Source of the DNA: Clostridia bacterium
Lineage (GTDB): Bacteria; Bacillota; Clostridia; Lachnospirales; Cellulosilyticaceae
Assembly: GCA_029239755.1 (NCBI GenBank)
Contig: JARBUI010000005.1
Span: 1 to 64,000 of the forward strand
Length of the DNA: 64,000 nt
Direction: 5' to 3'
In this document: positions 8,346 through 17,396 of the stretch, piece after piece
Position numbering within the stretch: position 1 is the stretch's first letter
Layout: the number at the start of each line of letters is the position of its first letter
The notes under the pieces: generated by a model
What the model saw: the letters and a program-made list of their open reading frames with translations, nothing else
What the model was told of the DNA's origin: nothing
Databases searched by the model: none
Translations under genes and position numbers: made by a program

Positions 8346-9710
8346 TTATTTATTTTTAGCTGCTGCTTCTGTCATCTTTTTAGCCATATCTTCTGGTGTC
8401 AGGCTTCCTAAAGCAAGTTCTGGGTAGTTGACTGCAAAGGTATCTATAACACTTGAGAATGCTGTATTATCGAGATTTGAATATTTATATTTTGCAGCTC
8501 CTCCAAGTTTAATCAAATCACCAATAAGTGGGTTTTCAGACTTATACTCTTCACTCATTTCAATATTAGCTGTAAGCGGCAGCGCCCCTCCCTTTTCAAG
8601 CATTACTTTTTGTGCATAAGCTCCTGTTCTAAACTTAAGGAAAGTTAAAGCGGCATCCATTTTAGCTTGATCTTTAGTACAAACCATAAAACCTACTTCA
8701 AATTGCGAAACAATTCCATCTTCTGGGAAAAGTGCTACACCGACTTTTTTATCTAATCCTGGTTTTGATTTCTCAGGATCTGAAAAATCTGGAGTCATCC
8801 ATGGCCCATTGGCAATTATAGCTGTATTTTCCTGTAAAAAGTTATTAGCTGCGTTTGCATAAATGGCACCAATTGCATCTGAAGTTGTGTATTCTTTTAA
8901 CATTTTCTGTATCATTGTAAGCCCTTTAATCACTGAACTATTTTCATAAGAGTCAGAATTCTTAGTGTTCATAAACTTATTGCCTTCTTCACCATCTGTG
9001 CCTATGATAGAAGCAAGTATAAGATTAGTAGTCCATGCATTTTCTCCGGTCATTAATGCCAGCGGCACTATACCTTTTGCTTTAAGCTTCTCACAATTAC
9101 TCATAAATTCATCCCAAGTTTTTGCTGGCTGGATACCTGCGTTTGCAAACAAATCTTTATTATAGAAGTATCCAATTAATTGGCTGGCATATGGAATATT
9201 ATAAAGCTTTCCATCTCTCATACTTGCTTTTATAGCATCTTCACCGATTTCTGCCTTATAGGCACTATCTTTTTCAACATAAGAAAGCAAATCTGCTGCC
9301 TGCCCATTTTGAATGGCTAAATCAATAATGCCATTTTTACCTTCTACAATATCTGGTAAATCATTTGATGCTGCTAAGACCTTCATTTTCTCTACGTAAG
9401 CTTGATCGCTTGGCAGTTCTTCAACAACGAGCTCAATTTTATCTCCGAATTGTTTGTTGAATTCATCCAGTATTTCTTTTTCAGCAGCAGCTGAAGCATG
9501 TGCCCCTACTCTGTATGTAGGATAATAAATCTTCACTTTTTCTCCAGATGCTGTATCAGCTTCAGTATGTTTAGCAGTATCTGTCGCTGCCGTCTCTGCT
9601 GAAGCCCCTTCTGTTTTTGGCTCTGCACCTTTTCCGCATCCTGCTACTGTAAACATTGCTGTTGAAGCAATTAAACTTGCTGCAATAAGTTTCCCTACTA
9701 TTTTTTTCAC
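8346..9710 (-). CDS. Extracellular sugar-binding lipoprotein of the ABC importer
   Basis: 454 residues. The N-terminus MKKIVGKLIAASLIAS leads to the lipobox VAGC with acylated Cys25, then a Thr/Ala/Glu-rich linker and a family-1 solute-binding fold. The start codon is GTG at 9710 with GGGGG about 8 bases upstream. It should be anchored to the outer face of the membrane and deliver a sugar to the permeases encoded downstream. The GH65 phosphorylase and pgmB in the same run suggest an alpha-glucoside, but the ligand is not readable from sequence. Confidence 0.93.
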   Translation of the reverse strand: MKKIVGKLIAASLIASTAMFTVAGCGKGAEPKTEGASAETAATDTAKHTEADTASGEKVKIYYPTYRVGAHASAAAEKEILDEFNKQFGDKIELVVEELPSDQAYVEKMKVLAASNDLPDIVEGKNGIIDLAIQNGQAADLLSYVEKDSAYKAEIGEDAIKASMRDGKLYNIPYASQLIGYFYNKDLFANAGIQPAKTWDEFMSNCEKLKAKGIVPLALMTGENAWTTNLILASIIGTDGEEGNKFMNTKNSDSYENSSVIKGLTMIQKMLKEYTTSDAIGAIYANAANNFLQENTAIIANGPWMTPDFSDPEKSKPGLDKKVGVALFPEDGIVSQFEVGFMVCTKDQAKMDAALTFLKFRTGAYAQKVMLEKGGALPLTANIEMSEEYKSENPLIGDLIKLGGAAKYKYSNLDNTAFSSVIDTFAVNYPELALGSLTPEDMAKKMTEAAAKNK

Positions 9711-9916
9711 TTTAATTCCCCCTGTAAATTTTGTTTATAAATAAATTATAGAGTTTTATCTCCTCTCATTGAATGCATAATATATTCCATTAATTGTATA
9801 ATTGTTTTTAATTTTAAGGCGGATTGTCTGATGCTTTCCATTTTATCAAATTTACTTGTATTATTTTTGCTTTAGTTGTAAAATCTTACCCAGCATCCAT
9901 TTCAACAGTTTATAAT

Positions 9917-9963
9917 AAAAATAGGATATAGATAAGCATTTTCCTATCTTCTATCCTATTTTT
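9917..9963 (-). terminator. Intrinsic terminator after the two-component genes
   Basis: A perfect 12-bp stem (9917-9928 with 9952-9963) followed on the minus strand by TTTTTATT. It separates the sensor/regulator transcript from the sugar transporter transcript and lies 34 bases after the response-regulator stop. The rest of the 9711-9996 gap must hold the binding-protein promoter, which I cannot place confidently. Confidence 0.8.
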
Positions 9964-9996
9964 ATAGCTGTTCATTATTAACCTCAAGCTCTTCGC

Positions 9997-11592
9997 TTAC
10001 GAATGCTTTAATTTAAATTCTCTTGGGCTTAACCCTGCAAACTTAGTAAAAACATGCGTAAAATAGGCTGGATCTTCAATTCCAATAGCCACACCAACTT
10101 CAAATACCTTGATGTCAGGTTCCTTTAACAGATTTTTTGCGACTTCGATTCTATATTTATTCAAGGACTCTATGACACTTTCCCCTGTTTCTTTCTTATA
10201 TAACCTGCTTAAATAACTGCTGCTCACATGCAGATGAGATGCTATCGTATTTAAGCTAATATTCTTACTGTAATTTTCTCTGATATATCTATCAACGTTT
10301 CTTACTAATACATTCTTTTGCTGTTCTTTTTCTTGGCACAAAGTCATAACATAGTCTAACGTATTTTCAGCTGCTTTCAGCAAACTTTCTAAGGATTTAC
10401 TTTGATTAATCTGCCCATAAAAACTATTTTCTCTAAAATGATAGTCATTATTTGAAATATCGTAATTTGCAATGATAAGGAACCACGAAGAACACATCAG
10501 CAAAACATAGGTTTTAGCCTGCTCAAAATAGAGGTTACTATTTGAAATATCCTGCATCATATCTCGAAGCTGCCCTTTAGCCTCTTCTCCATTTCCTTGT
10601 CTGACATACTCCTTAGCGTCATTAATATACTTATGTATGTCCAAAATATTTCCTTCAGCTTTATGATTTTGTGCGGGGGTATATACTCCCACACTGTTAT
10701 TATTCCCTAAAAGCTTTGCCAGTGCTGCCAGAGACTCTTTATAACTTTCGTAAAGCTCCTGCATTTTATCATGTTCATTACTTATTCCAATTTTAATATG
10801 AAAACGCATAAACTCTTCTACAACTAAAAGGATTTCATGGCATAGTACAATTAAATCTTCGGCTGAACCGCTTTTCTCTCTTAAATAAAGCAATGTTACA
10901 ATGGAATTGGTTTCAACAGGGATAATCCTATAGCGATACTCCTTAAAGACCATTCTTACAAAGTTTTTTATGATATTAAATACGCCAGTGGTATGATAGT
11001 CTTTATCCTGAAACAACGCTACATCATCTATTATTTCCATCGTTATTAAACAATACTTTTCATCTTCGAGTCCGCATTCTAATAGTTTTGATTGGAGTTC
11101 TTGTTTTGGAGCAGCAATCCCTTGAATTCTCTGCAAAATAAATTTTTCTTTTATATTCTCTAAACTATCCTGAATTGTTTCTTTAAGCTGTCCTATACTC
11201 TCTTTGATTTGCTTTTCTGATTCAATCACTTCGATAACCTTTTCAACTGACTTTGGTAATTCTTCTAGAAACTCAGTTTTGATAATAAAATCCGTAACAC
11301 CATGTCTAATAGCCGTTTGAGCATAATGAAATTCTGAATAAGCTGTTAGAATAATGACTTTAGTTTTTATTTCATGTTGTTTAACATATTCCGCAAAAGT
11401 AAGTCCATCCATTCCGGGCATTTTAATATCGCAAATAACAATATCTGCTCCCTGCTGCCCTATATATTCGGCAGCTTCCAGTCCGTTAGCACATTCCTGT
11501 ACAACCTCACAACCTAAGGCTGTCCAATCAATAAGACTTACTATGCCATTTCTTATATACCTCTCATCATCAACAATCATTACGCTATACAT
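9997..11592 (-). CDS. YesN-like response regulator with AraC-type DNA-binding domain
   Basis: 531 residues. The N-terminal receiver domain has the acidic pair Asp8/Asp9, the phospho-acceptor Asp55 in ICDIKMPGMDG and Lys105 in the IIKTEF stretch. A long middle region of about 250 residues follows, and the C-terminal 100 residues form two AraC helix-turn-helix motifs (NTIASHLHVSSSYLSRLYKK and GLSPREFK). It overlaps the sensor kinase gene by 8 bases. The pair is the typical regulator of carbohydrate ABC importers in Clostridia and most likely activates the downstream binding-protein operon. Confidence 0.93.
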   Translation of the reverse strand: MYSVMIVDDERYIRNGIVSLIDWTALGCEVVQECANGLEAAEYIGQQGADIVICDIKMPGMDGLTFAEYVKQHEIKTKVIILTAYSEFHYAQTAIRHGVTDFIIKTEFLEELPKSVEKVIEVIESEKQIKESIGQLKETIQDSLENIKEKFILQRIQGIAAPKQELQSKLLECGLEDEKYCLITMEIIDDVALFQDKDYHTTGVFNIIKNFVRMVFKEYRYRIIPVETNSIVTLLYLREKSGSAEDLIVLCHEILLVVEEFMRFHIKIGISNEHDKMQELYESYKESLAALAKLLGNNNSVGVYTPAQNHKAEGNILDIHKYINDAKEYVRQGNGEEAKGQLRDMMQDISNSNLYFEQAKTYVLLMCSSWFLIIANYDISNNDYHFRENSFYGQINQSKSLESLLKAAENTLDYVMTLCQEKEQQKNVLVRNVDRYIRENYSKNISLNTIASHLHVSSSYLSRLYKKETGESVIESLNKYRIEVAKNLLKEPDIKVFEVGVAIGIEDPAYFTHVFTKFAGLSPREFKLKHS

Positions 11593-13414
11593 AGGGTACT
11601 CTCTCCTTGTCTATAGGTAAATGAATTTTTACAACCGTTCCTTCTCCAATGATACTGTTAATTTCTAAACCATACTTCATACCATAAATAAGCTTAATTC
11701 TCTCATTTGTATTGTTAATACCTATTCTGCTGTGTTTTGGAGTCTCTGCTTCTCTGCTTTCTGATACTTCTTGCAATAATTTTTCTGTATCAAAACCAGT
11801 CCCATTATCAATGACTTCAATCCATAGGTCTTCTTTTTCCTGATAAATCTTTATTGTAATATGTCCACAATCCACTTTATTTTCAATGCCATAAATCACA
11901 GCATTTTCTGTTATGGGTTCGATACAGAGTTTAGGAATGTAACAGTTCAAAAGCCCCTTATCTTCTATTTGAATCGTATAATCCATTCTATCTTCAAACC
12001 TTACCTTTTGAAGATAAAGATAAAATTCAACATACTCCAGTTCTTGTTTAAGGGTTACCTTAGAATCTTTTTCTGTATAAATGCCTGCTCTTAGTAATGC
12101 TGTAAGCGAATTAACCATCTTATAAATACTTTCATCCTGACTGAATTTGGCTTTCATTTGTATGGTTAAAAGCACATTAAACAAAAAATGGGGATTCATT
12201 TGATGCTGCAAAAACTTAATCTGCATATCTTTTAAAAGCAATTGCTTTTCATAGGTATCTTTAATTAAATATTTGATCTCTCTTGTCATACTATTAAAAG
12301 TATTGCTTAAGTTATCTAATCCCTTATCATTATATTTAGGCATTTCACTATCATAATTTTTTTGTCTTATACTACTAATACAAATGGCCAAGTCCTTTAA
12401 AAAAGCCGTTGACCTAATGGCAACCATTAACCCTCCTGCTATTAAAGAGGCGACTATTAATAGGTACATTGCCATATAAGATTTCATACTTTCAATAGTT
12501 TGATGAACAATTGAAGATTTGGGCACAACAACAACAAATATAAGTCCATTGTCTCTAATAGGCTGATAGGCTGCTACATATTGTTTATCTTTTATTTTTA
12601 TCTGTCTGATACGTTTATAATCGATAGCTTTTATCATTTCACTATCTACTTTTTGGCCAATAACTGCTTGATTGCTGCTTGAAAGGATTGTTCCTTGCTT
12701 ATTAATAACATATCCAGCTATTTCTCCTGAATAAACGAGTTCTTCATATTTTTTTGCTATTAAGCTTTGCTTGGTCCCTACTAAAAAAGTAACTGTCTTC
12801 TTTGGATTTTGAGGATTTAATAACTTTTTTGCATGATAAATAGTTCCGTCATAAAGAGTAGGCAGTCTACCCTCTTCATATAATCTATTTTTTTCTATGT
12901 ACTCATTAGCTCGTATGACTTGCTTTTTGATGTTTTCTATAGGTACGGGCTGTATATAAATGCTGTCAATGTAAGTACCATCGATAAATATAGAAACCGT
13001 AGTGATCAATTTCAGTTCCCAAGCATTGTTGAAAAGCAAAGAAGTTCTTATCTGAGTAGAAAGTTTATCTTTCTTTATAAAAAAATCTGGAGCATCTACA
13101 TTTAAATAGCTACTATCATTTAACCACTTACTCATTATTTCCGTTGAAGCGAATCCTATTGCTGTATTATCAATAATATTAAATATATCATTAAGATTTC
13201 TAGAATTTTGCTTAGTAACATTTAAAAGTGTATTGTAAGTATTCTGAACAATGTTTTCATAACTTTTCCTGTACGAATAGCCAGTAAGTATGCTAAAGGC
13301 AAGCACCATAAATAAACTCATATAAACAACTATTTTATTTCTAATGGATATCTCTTTTAAATAATAAAACATTCTATTTAACTTTTTTTTCTCTGCCATT
13401 ATTTTTTTAATCAT
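11585..13414 (-). CDS. YesM-like sensor histidine kinase
   Basis: 609 residues: a membrane segment near residues 27-47, an extracytoplasmic Cache-like sensor to about 310, a second membrane segment, a HAMP-like linker, a His_kinase (LytS/YesM) domain with the phospho-acceptor His in HQMNPHFLFN, and a C-terminal HATPase domain with ENAVIYGIENK and DNGTGF. The RR gene starts inside its 3' end. It presumably senses an extracellular sugar or a binding protein and phosphorylates the YesN-like partner. Confidence 0.93.
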   Translation of the reverse strand: MIKKIMAEKKKLNRMFYYLKEISIRNKIVVYMSLFMVLAFSILTGYSYRKSYENIVQNTYNTLLNVTKQNSRNLNDIFNIIDNTAIGFASTEIMSKWLNDSSYLNVDAPDFFIKKDKLSTQIRTSLLFNNAWELKLITTVSIFIDGTYIDSIYIQPVPIENIKKQVIRANEYIEKNRLYEEGRLPTLYDGTIYHAKKLLNPQNPKKTVTFLVGTKQSLIAKKYEELVYSGEIAGYVINKQGTILSSSNQAVIGQKVDSEMIKAIDYKRIRQIKIKDKQYVAAYQPIRDNGLIFVVVVPKSSIVHQTIESMKSYMAMYLLIVASLIAGGLMVAIRSTAFLKDLAICISSIRQKNYDSEMPKYNDKGLDNLSNTFNSMTREIKYLIKDTYEKQLLLKDMQIKFLQHQMNPHFLFNVLLTIQMKAKFSQDESIYKMVNSLTALLRAGIYTEKDSKVTLKQELEYVEFYLYLQKVRFEDRMDYTIQIEDKGLLNCYIPKLCIEPITENAVIYGIENKVDCGHITIKIYQEKEDLWIEVIDNGTGFDTEKLLQEVSESREAETPKHSRIGINNTNERIKLIYGMKYGLEINSIIGEGTVVKIHLPIDKERVPYV

Positions 13415-13538
13415 ATACTAGATTCCTTACGAGTAACTTTATTTTAACGAGCACTTTAGCTCCCACCTAAATACTATACTATAGTTCAATACTTTTCAAT
13501 TAACAATTGTCTCTTTTATTAATTACTCCTATCTTTTC

Positions 13539-13631
13539 TTATAGAAGGATATAGCTCCCCTTTTCCCACTGAAAGTTTAAATTTACAAACCCAGCTCTTT
13601 CTGCAACCTTGATTGAAGCAATATATTCATT
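13539..13631 (-). pseudogene. C-terminal remnant of a GNAT acetyltransferase
   Basis: One minus-strand frame encodes NEYIASIKVAERAGF and 15 more residues before a stop. NxxSxKVAExAGF is the conserved C-terminal motif of RimJ/RimL-like GNAT acetyltransferases. Nothing of the acetyl-CoA domain precedes it. The remnant begins next to the terminator that ends the YbjQ remnant, which suggests deletions removed the bodies of adjacent genes. Confidence 0.6.
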
Positions 13632-13633
13632 TC

Positions 13634-13671
13634 AAAAAAACAAGCTTAAAAGCATCAATTTGCTTCTAAGC
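13634..13671 (-). terminator. Intrinsic terminator, overlapping the end of the YbjQ remnant
   Basis: An 11-bp stem (13644-13654 with 13661-13671, one G-U type mismatch), a 6-base loop and seven consecutive T on the minus strand. The stop codon of the YbjQ remnant lies in the loop. Confidence 0.75.
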
Positions 13672-13777
13672 CCTTATGTTTTTTCTCTTCATAAGATCCT
13701 GAACGTCCTCCAAAGACAATCCCCTTGTACTCAATAATTTGTTTTCCTTCAATAGTTGGTGTGGTTGTTAAAATCAT
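13655..13777 (-). pseudogene. YbjQ/UPF0145 remnant with internal deletion
   Basis: Forty codons encode MILTTTPTIEGKQIIEYKG followed directly by FGGRSGSYEE, then an unrelated tail. Intact YbjQ-family proteins are about 100-110 residues and have roughly 20-25 residues between those two blocks plus a long C-terminal half, so this copy has an internal in-frame deletion and a lost C-terminus. Its ATG overlaps the stop of the upstream membrane protein gene (ATGA). It may still be translated but is unlikely to fold like YbjQ. Confidence 0.72.
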
Positions 13778-14226
13778 TTTACTTCCTCCTTATCCCACAC
13801 TTCAAATTTTTTACTGTTCCATAAAACTAGCATAATAATACCTAGAGATAATGCCCATAAACCTAGAAACCAATTCCCTGTAACAACTATAAGTGCAACA
13901 GATAAGAAGGCACATACTACTATTCTTTTCATGGACACATCTTTAATTTTATCTTTATCTTTTGCATAGTTGATAAATAGCATAACCCATAAAGCTATCA
14001 TTCCAATTAACGCAACCCAAAGTGGCAAAGAAATAATTTTAGCTGTAACATAAATCGCTGTTGGGCCGTCAGCCGCCCCTATTATACCAACACTCGCTGC
14101 CGAGCGTAGATCTATGCTTAGTATTGGTATAATAATAAGTGCTAGGAAAACGATAGCCCATATGAGTAGTGAACAATTAAAAGCATAAAAATTATATCTA
14201 TTAATATAAAGTCGCTTTTTTTTCAT
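13774..14226 (-). CDS. Small membrane protein with a Na+-decarboxylase beta-subunit (OadB) motif
   Basis: About 150 residues and four membrane segments. The ATG at 14226 has AAAGGAG 8 bases upstream and is preferred to the upstream ATG at 14250. The sequence SVGIIGAADGPTAIY near residue 50 closely matches the conserved region IIIa of the beta subunit of oxaloacetate, glutaconyl-CoA and methylmalonyl-CoA decarboxylases, where the Asp takes part in Na+ translocation. Those subunits have about 380 residues and at least nine membrane segments, so this is far too short to be one. I do not know its function. The gene sits between two decayed genes and overlaps both by a few bases. Confidence 0.7.
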   Translation of the reverse strand: MKKKRLYINRYNFYAFNCSLLIWAIVFLALIIIPILSIDLRSAASVGIIGAADGPTAIYVTAKIISLPLWVALIGMIALWVMLFINYAKDKDKIKDVSMKRIVVCAFLSVALIVVTGNWFLGLWALSLGIIMLVLWNSKKFEVWDKEEVK

Positions 14227-14423
14227 TTCGAAACTCCTTTCAGCATACATTTAACATTATTATTCATCTTATATATTCGCACATCAGGATTAAATATCTG
14301 TTCATCTTCCGTTTTACAGCCGAACATGACACAAAGCGGATGCAGAATATAAGGTGCTCCTGCTTTATCAACCTAGCCTTGATGAGCAGTTGTTGCTATT
14401 AAGATGGATTTTTCAAGGTTCAT
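14223..14423 (-). pseudogene. Truncated HD-domain (RelA/SpoT-hydrolase-like) gene with in-frame stop
   Basis: From the ATG at 14423 (AAAGGAG upstream) the frame reads MNLEKSILIATTAHQG, then TAG, then VDKAGAPYILHPL and KTEDEQI before unrelated sequence. AxxAHxGQxDKAGxPYxxHPL is the N-terminal motif of HD-domain ppGpp hydrolase-like proteins. The TAG replaces the expected Gln codon by a single base change. The catalytic HD pair and everything after it are absent. The frame then runs into the start of the OadB-motif gene (ATGA overlap). Confidence 0.7.
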
Positions 14424-14562
14424 ATGGGATACTCCTTTCCTTTATAACCAGAGCTGCATACCTACTTTTTAGGATATGAAAAAGATAAATAGAAAACAAT
14501 GCATGAGCTGAATCTTCTTATCTTATTATCACTTTACCTCTTAAATTTAGCTCAAATTTGAA

Positions 14563-15303
14563 CTAAACCACAAATACAAATTTTTTCTCATCGGATAATC
14601 CTTCATAGTATGAAAGTCCAAGTTCATTGAACCTCTTAATATCCTGGATATCAGTAATATTATTTTCTGCCATGAACCTGACCATTTCACCTCTGGCCAT
14701 CTTTGCAAAAGTACCCTTTTGCTTCACCCTACCATTTACATATTCACCGAACTCAATAGTAATAAATCTATCCCTTGGTGTAAGATATTTCTCTATTGAC
14801 CGAGAATATTCTTTTGATGCAAGATTAATAATGACGTGATCGTCACCTTTTACTGCTTGGTATAGTTTATCTCCCCAGAAATCATATAAATCCTTACTCC
14901 CATTCACAGAAAACTTTGCCTGCATCTCCAATCGATAGGGTATTACCCCATCAAATGGTGCAAGAACACCATAAAAACCAGATAAAATACGTAAGTTCTC
15001 TGAAATGTAAGTAAATGCCTCCGTAGTAAAAACACCAGGTGACATATGCTGGTATTGCAATCCTTCATAAGTCAACACCGCAGGCGTCAGACATCTTTCT
15101 AAATTCATATTCTGAAATCTATTAAAATTCAACTCTGCCAATTTATCGTTACAATTCCATAATGCCTTTACTTCTTCATATGATAATTGCTTTATTTTCT
15201 CCATCAGAGCTTTTGTCTCTTTAAGATAAATTGGCATTCCCGTTACTGGCAAGGAATCGGTATCTCTATTCATCTTCTTTGCCGGTGAAATAATAATCTT
15301 CAT
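14563..15303 (-). CDS. yaaA: Peroxide stress protein YaaA (UPF0246/DUF328)
   Basis: 246 residues, normal for the family. It begins MKIIISPAKKM and has the conserved YSYEEVKALW, FNGVLxPFD-like YGVLAPFDGVIPYRLEM and NLASKEYSR blocks. In E. coli YaaA lowers free iron and limits damage during hydrogen peroxide stress and binds DNA. It is the last gene of a likely operon with bcp (10-base gap) and an ArsC-like protein, which supports an oxidative-stress role. Confidence 0.93.
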   Translation of the reverse strand: MKIIISPAKKMNRDTDSLPVTGMPIYLKETKALMEKIKQLSYEEVKALWNCNDKLAELNFNRFQNMNLERCLTPAVLTYEGLQYQHMSPGVFTTEAFTYISENLRILSGFYGVLAPFDGVIPYRLEMQAKFSVNGSKDLYDFWGDKLYQAVKGDDHVIINLASKEYSRSIEKYLTPRDRFITIEFGEYVNGRVKQKGTFAKMARGEMVRFMAENNITDIQDIKRFNELGLSYYEGLSDEKKFVFVV

Positions 15304-15312
15304 GTCATCATC

Positions 15313-15765
15313 CTAAATCTCTGAAAGTATCTGTACTGGATTACTTTCGGCCTTCACTTTACCAAATGCTTTTATGATTACACCCTTTTCGTCAATCAAA
15401 TAGGTGGTACGAACTACTCCCATAGTTTTTTTACCATACATATTCTTTTCTTGCCACACATCATATGCCTGAATACAAGAAAGCTCTGTATCAGAAAGCA
15501 GTGTAAATGGCAAGTTATATTTTTCCTCAAATTTCTTATGTGATGTTACGCTGTCCTTACTGACACCAATCACTATAGCATCCTTTTCAATAAACTGAGG
15601 ATACAATTCTCTAAAGCCGCATGCCTGCTTTGTGCAACCTGGAGTATTATCCTTTGGATAGAAATACAAAATGACTTTCTTTCCTTTATGTTCTTCTAAT
15701 GTATGCACTGTTCCATTCTGATCTGGCAATTCAAAAGCCGGTGCCTTCATTCCTACTTCTAACAT
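15313..15765 (-). CDS. bcp: Thioredoxin-dependent thiol peroxidase (peroxiredoxin Q/BCP type)
   Basis: 150 residues with an AhpC/TSA fold. YPKDNTPGCTKQAC carries the peroxidatic Cys44 and a resolving Cys49 five residues later, the arrangement of the atypical 2-Cys E. coli BCP type. It reduces hydrogen and organic peroxides using thioredoxin in the cytoplasm. It stands between the ArsC-like gene (36-base gap) and yaaA (9-base gap) on the same strand. Confidence 0.95.
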   Translation of the reverse strand: MLEVGMKAPAFELPDQNGTVHTLEEHKGKKVILYFYPKDNTPGCTKQACGFRELYPQFIEKDAIVIGVSKDSVTSHKKFEEKYNLPFTLLSDTELSCIQAYDVWQEKNMYGKKTMGVVRTTYLIDEKGVIIKAFGKVKAESNPVQILSEI

Positions 15766-15801
15766 AGTCTGCCTCCCTATCTAACTATTTTTTCTTCCTC
15801 T

Positions 15802-16143
15802 CTACTTCCATTCCTTCCACACGTCTGGCACATATCCAACTGTGGCCTGCTTTCCATTTCTAACAATTGGCGTTCTTAATACCTTCTGATTTTCCAGTAC
15901 CTTCTCGTCCTTATCCTTGTCAGCAATGTACTTTATGAGTAACAATGCTTCTTTATCCTTGATATTTTCATCAAGCATGCTACTTAGGCCACCAACTGCT
16001 TGCTTCACACTGGTGTATTCGCCTTTGCTCATGCCCTTTTCTTTCATATCAATAAACTGGTACTTAATGTTTCGTTCCTTGAAATAACGCATAGCCTTTT
16101 TTGTATCAAAGCACTTATTTGTGCCAAAAACCTGTATATTCAT
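15802..16143 (-). CDS. ArsC/Spx-family thioredoxin-fold protein
   Basis: 113 residues. NKCFDTKKAMRYFKERNI contains the single N-terminal Cys of the ArsC/YffB/Spx family (Cys-x3-Lys pattern rather than the CxxC of Spx), and LRTPIVRNGKQATVGY matches the C-terminal cis-Pro block. Members are arsenate reductases, RNA polymerase-binding regulators, or reductases of unknown substrate. The Arg that activates thiols in arsenate reductases cannot be placed confidently here. Co-location with bcp and yaaA favours a thiol-redox role over arsenate resistance. Confidence 0.85.
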   Translation of the reverse strand: MNIQVFGTNKCFDTKKAMRYFKERNIKYQFIDMKEKGMSKGEYTSVKQAVGGLSSMLDENIKDKEALLLIKYIADKDKDEKVLENQKVLRTPIVRNGKQATVGYVPDVWKEWK

Positions 16144-16447
16144 ATCATCACCTTTGCAAATTATATATTAAGATTGTAATTTCTTTTATTTCCACCCACT
16201 ATCATCTTTATGATTTCCTTCAAATATTATATTCAATTCTTTGCTTCGAAACTCTCATTCAATTATCTCTCTTCAAACATCAATTGCATTGCCTATTGCT
16301 ATAATATTAATAACGCTTCAAGATTTCTAAAACATATATATCCTTCTCTTTATAATATCATAAAAGCATATCCTAACCCTATTAAATATTTGGGACATGC
16401 TTCACCTGTATCATTTTGATTTAGTATACATCTTTGTCCTATATCTA
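16144..16447. other. Intergenic region, nothing recognised
   Basis: Very AT-rich. Both strands carry short overlapping frames without ribosome binding sites or family features. It must contain the promoter of the ArsC-like/bcp/yaaA transcript and the end of the LysR gene, but I could place neither a clear promoter nor a terminator. Confidence 0.5.
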
Positions 16448-17347
16448 TCACAGCTTATTTTTAAAACTGCTGATTAGATGCTGGGTAAAAGCATTTGCGG
16501 CGATTGAAAGAGGAATATCCTTACGGTAGACAATACCAGCTGATCTAACAGGTATGGAAGGATTAATCGGTAATTCAATCAAATCACCTGCAGACAACTC
16601 TTTTTCGATAAATTCTTTAATGAGGACAGTGATTCCAAGTCCAAGTTTTGCAAATTCAACAAGTATATCCATATTACCAGTCTCTATCTCAGGTTTAATG
16701 GTAATATTATTGAGTACCATGTATTGATCAATATATTTCCTCGTAATATTATCTTCTTCTAACAACATAATCGAATGGCCTGAAGAAAAAATATCTGAAT
16801 GATTAAGCTCAAAAGAATCTATATAGGAACGACAAGCAACAAAGATGTCATGAATCTCAATCAATTTAATAAAATGATAGTTTTCAATATTAAATGGCAG
16901 ACTGACAAGACCAAAATCAATGACACCTTGATCCACAAGTTTTAGGGTTTCATAAGTTGAACGATTAAGAACTTGAATTTTTATATGTGGATTTGAATTG
17001 ATGTAAGTTTTAAGGTGAGGTAGTAGAATATGCTTACAAAGAATGGTACTGACACTCATCTTAACTAAACCGTATTTATTATGTTTCATCTTTTCTATCA
17101 CATTTAAACCGGTAGATAATTCTTCCATAGCAGTTTTGACATGACCATATAAGATTTCTCCTTCGCTAGTGAGTCTCACACCTCTTGAGTTCCGTATAAA
17201 TAGAGAAATATTCAGAGTATCTTCTAATTTTTTTATTGACTTACTAATAGCGGGTTGACTAATAAATAATTTCTCTGCTGCTTTTGAAATACTTTTAGTG
17301 TTGGCTACGGTATAAAATACTCTATAGAGTTCCATATCAATGGCCAT
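16448..17347 (-). CDS. LysR-family transcriptional regulator
   Basis: 299 residues. The N-terminal winged helix reads MELYRVFYTVANTKSISKAAEKLF with ISQPAISKSIKKLE as recognition helix. The C-terminal part is a LysR substrate-binding domain. It is divergent from the aconitase-family dehydratase pair starting at 17562, with an inverted repeat between them, which is the normal layout for a LysR activator and its target. The co-inducer could be the hydroxy-acid substrate or a pathway intermediate; not determinable. Confidence 0.9.
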   Translation of the reverse strand: MAIDMELYRVFYTVANTKSISKAAEKLFISQPAISKSIKKLEDTLNISLFIRNSRGVRLTSEGEILYGHVKTAMEELSTGLNVIEKMKHNKYGLVKMSVSTILCKHILLPHLKTYINSNPHIKIQVLNRSTYETLKLVDQGVIDFGLVSLPFNIENYHFIKLIEIHDIFVACRSYIDSFELNHSDIFSSGHSIMLLEEDNITRKYIDQYMVLNNITIKPEIETGNMDILVEFAKLGLGITVLIKEFIEKELSAGDLIELPINPSIPVRSAGIVYRKDIPLSIAANAFTQHLISSFKNKL

Positions 17348-17396
17348 AGTATAACCTCCAATTATGATAAATATAAATATTAGATATTTGAGTTAT

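Noticed and set aside
16101-16419. Two overlapping plus-strand ORFs in the AT-rich gap
   Set aside because: Low-complexity, no ribosome binding sites, and one overlaps the ArsC-like gene antisense.
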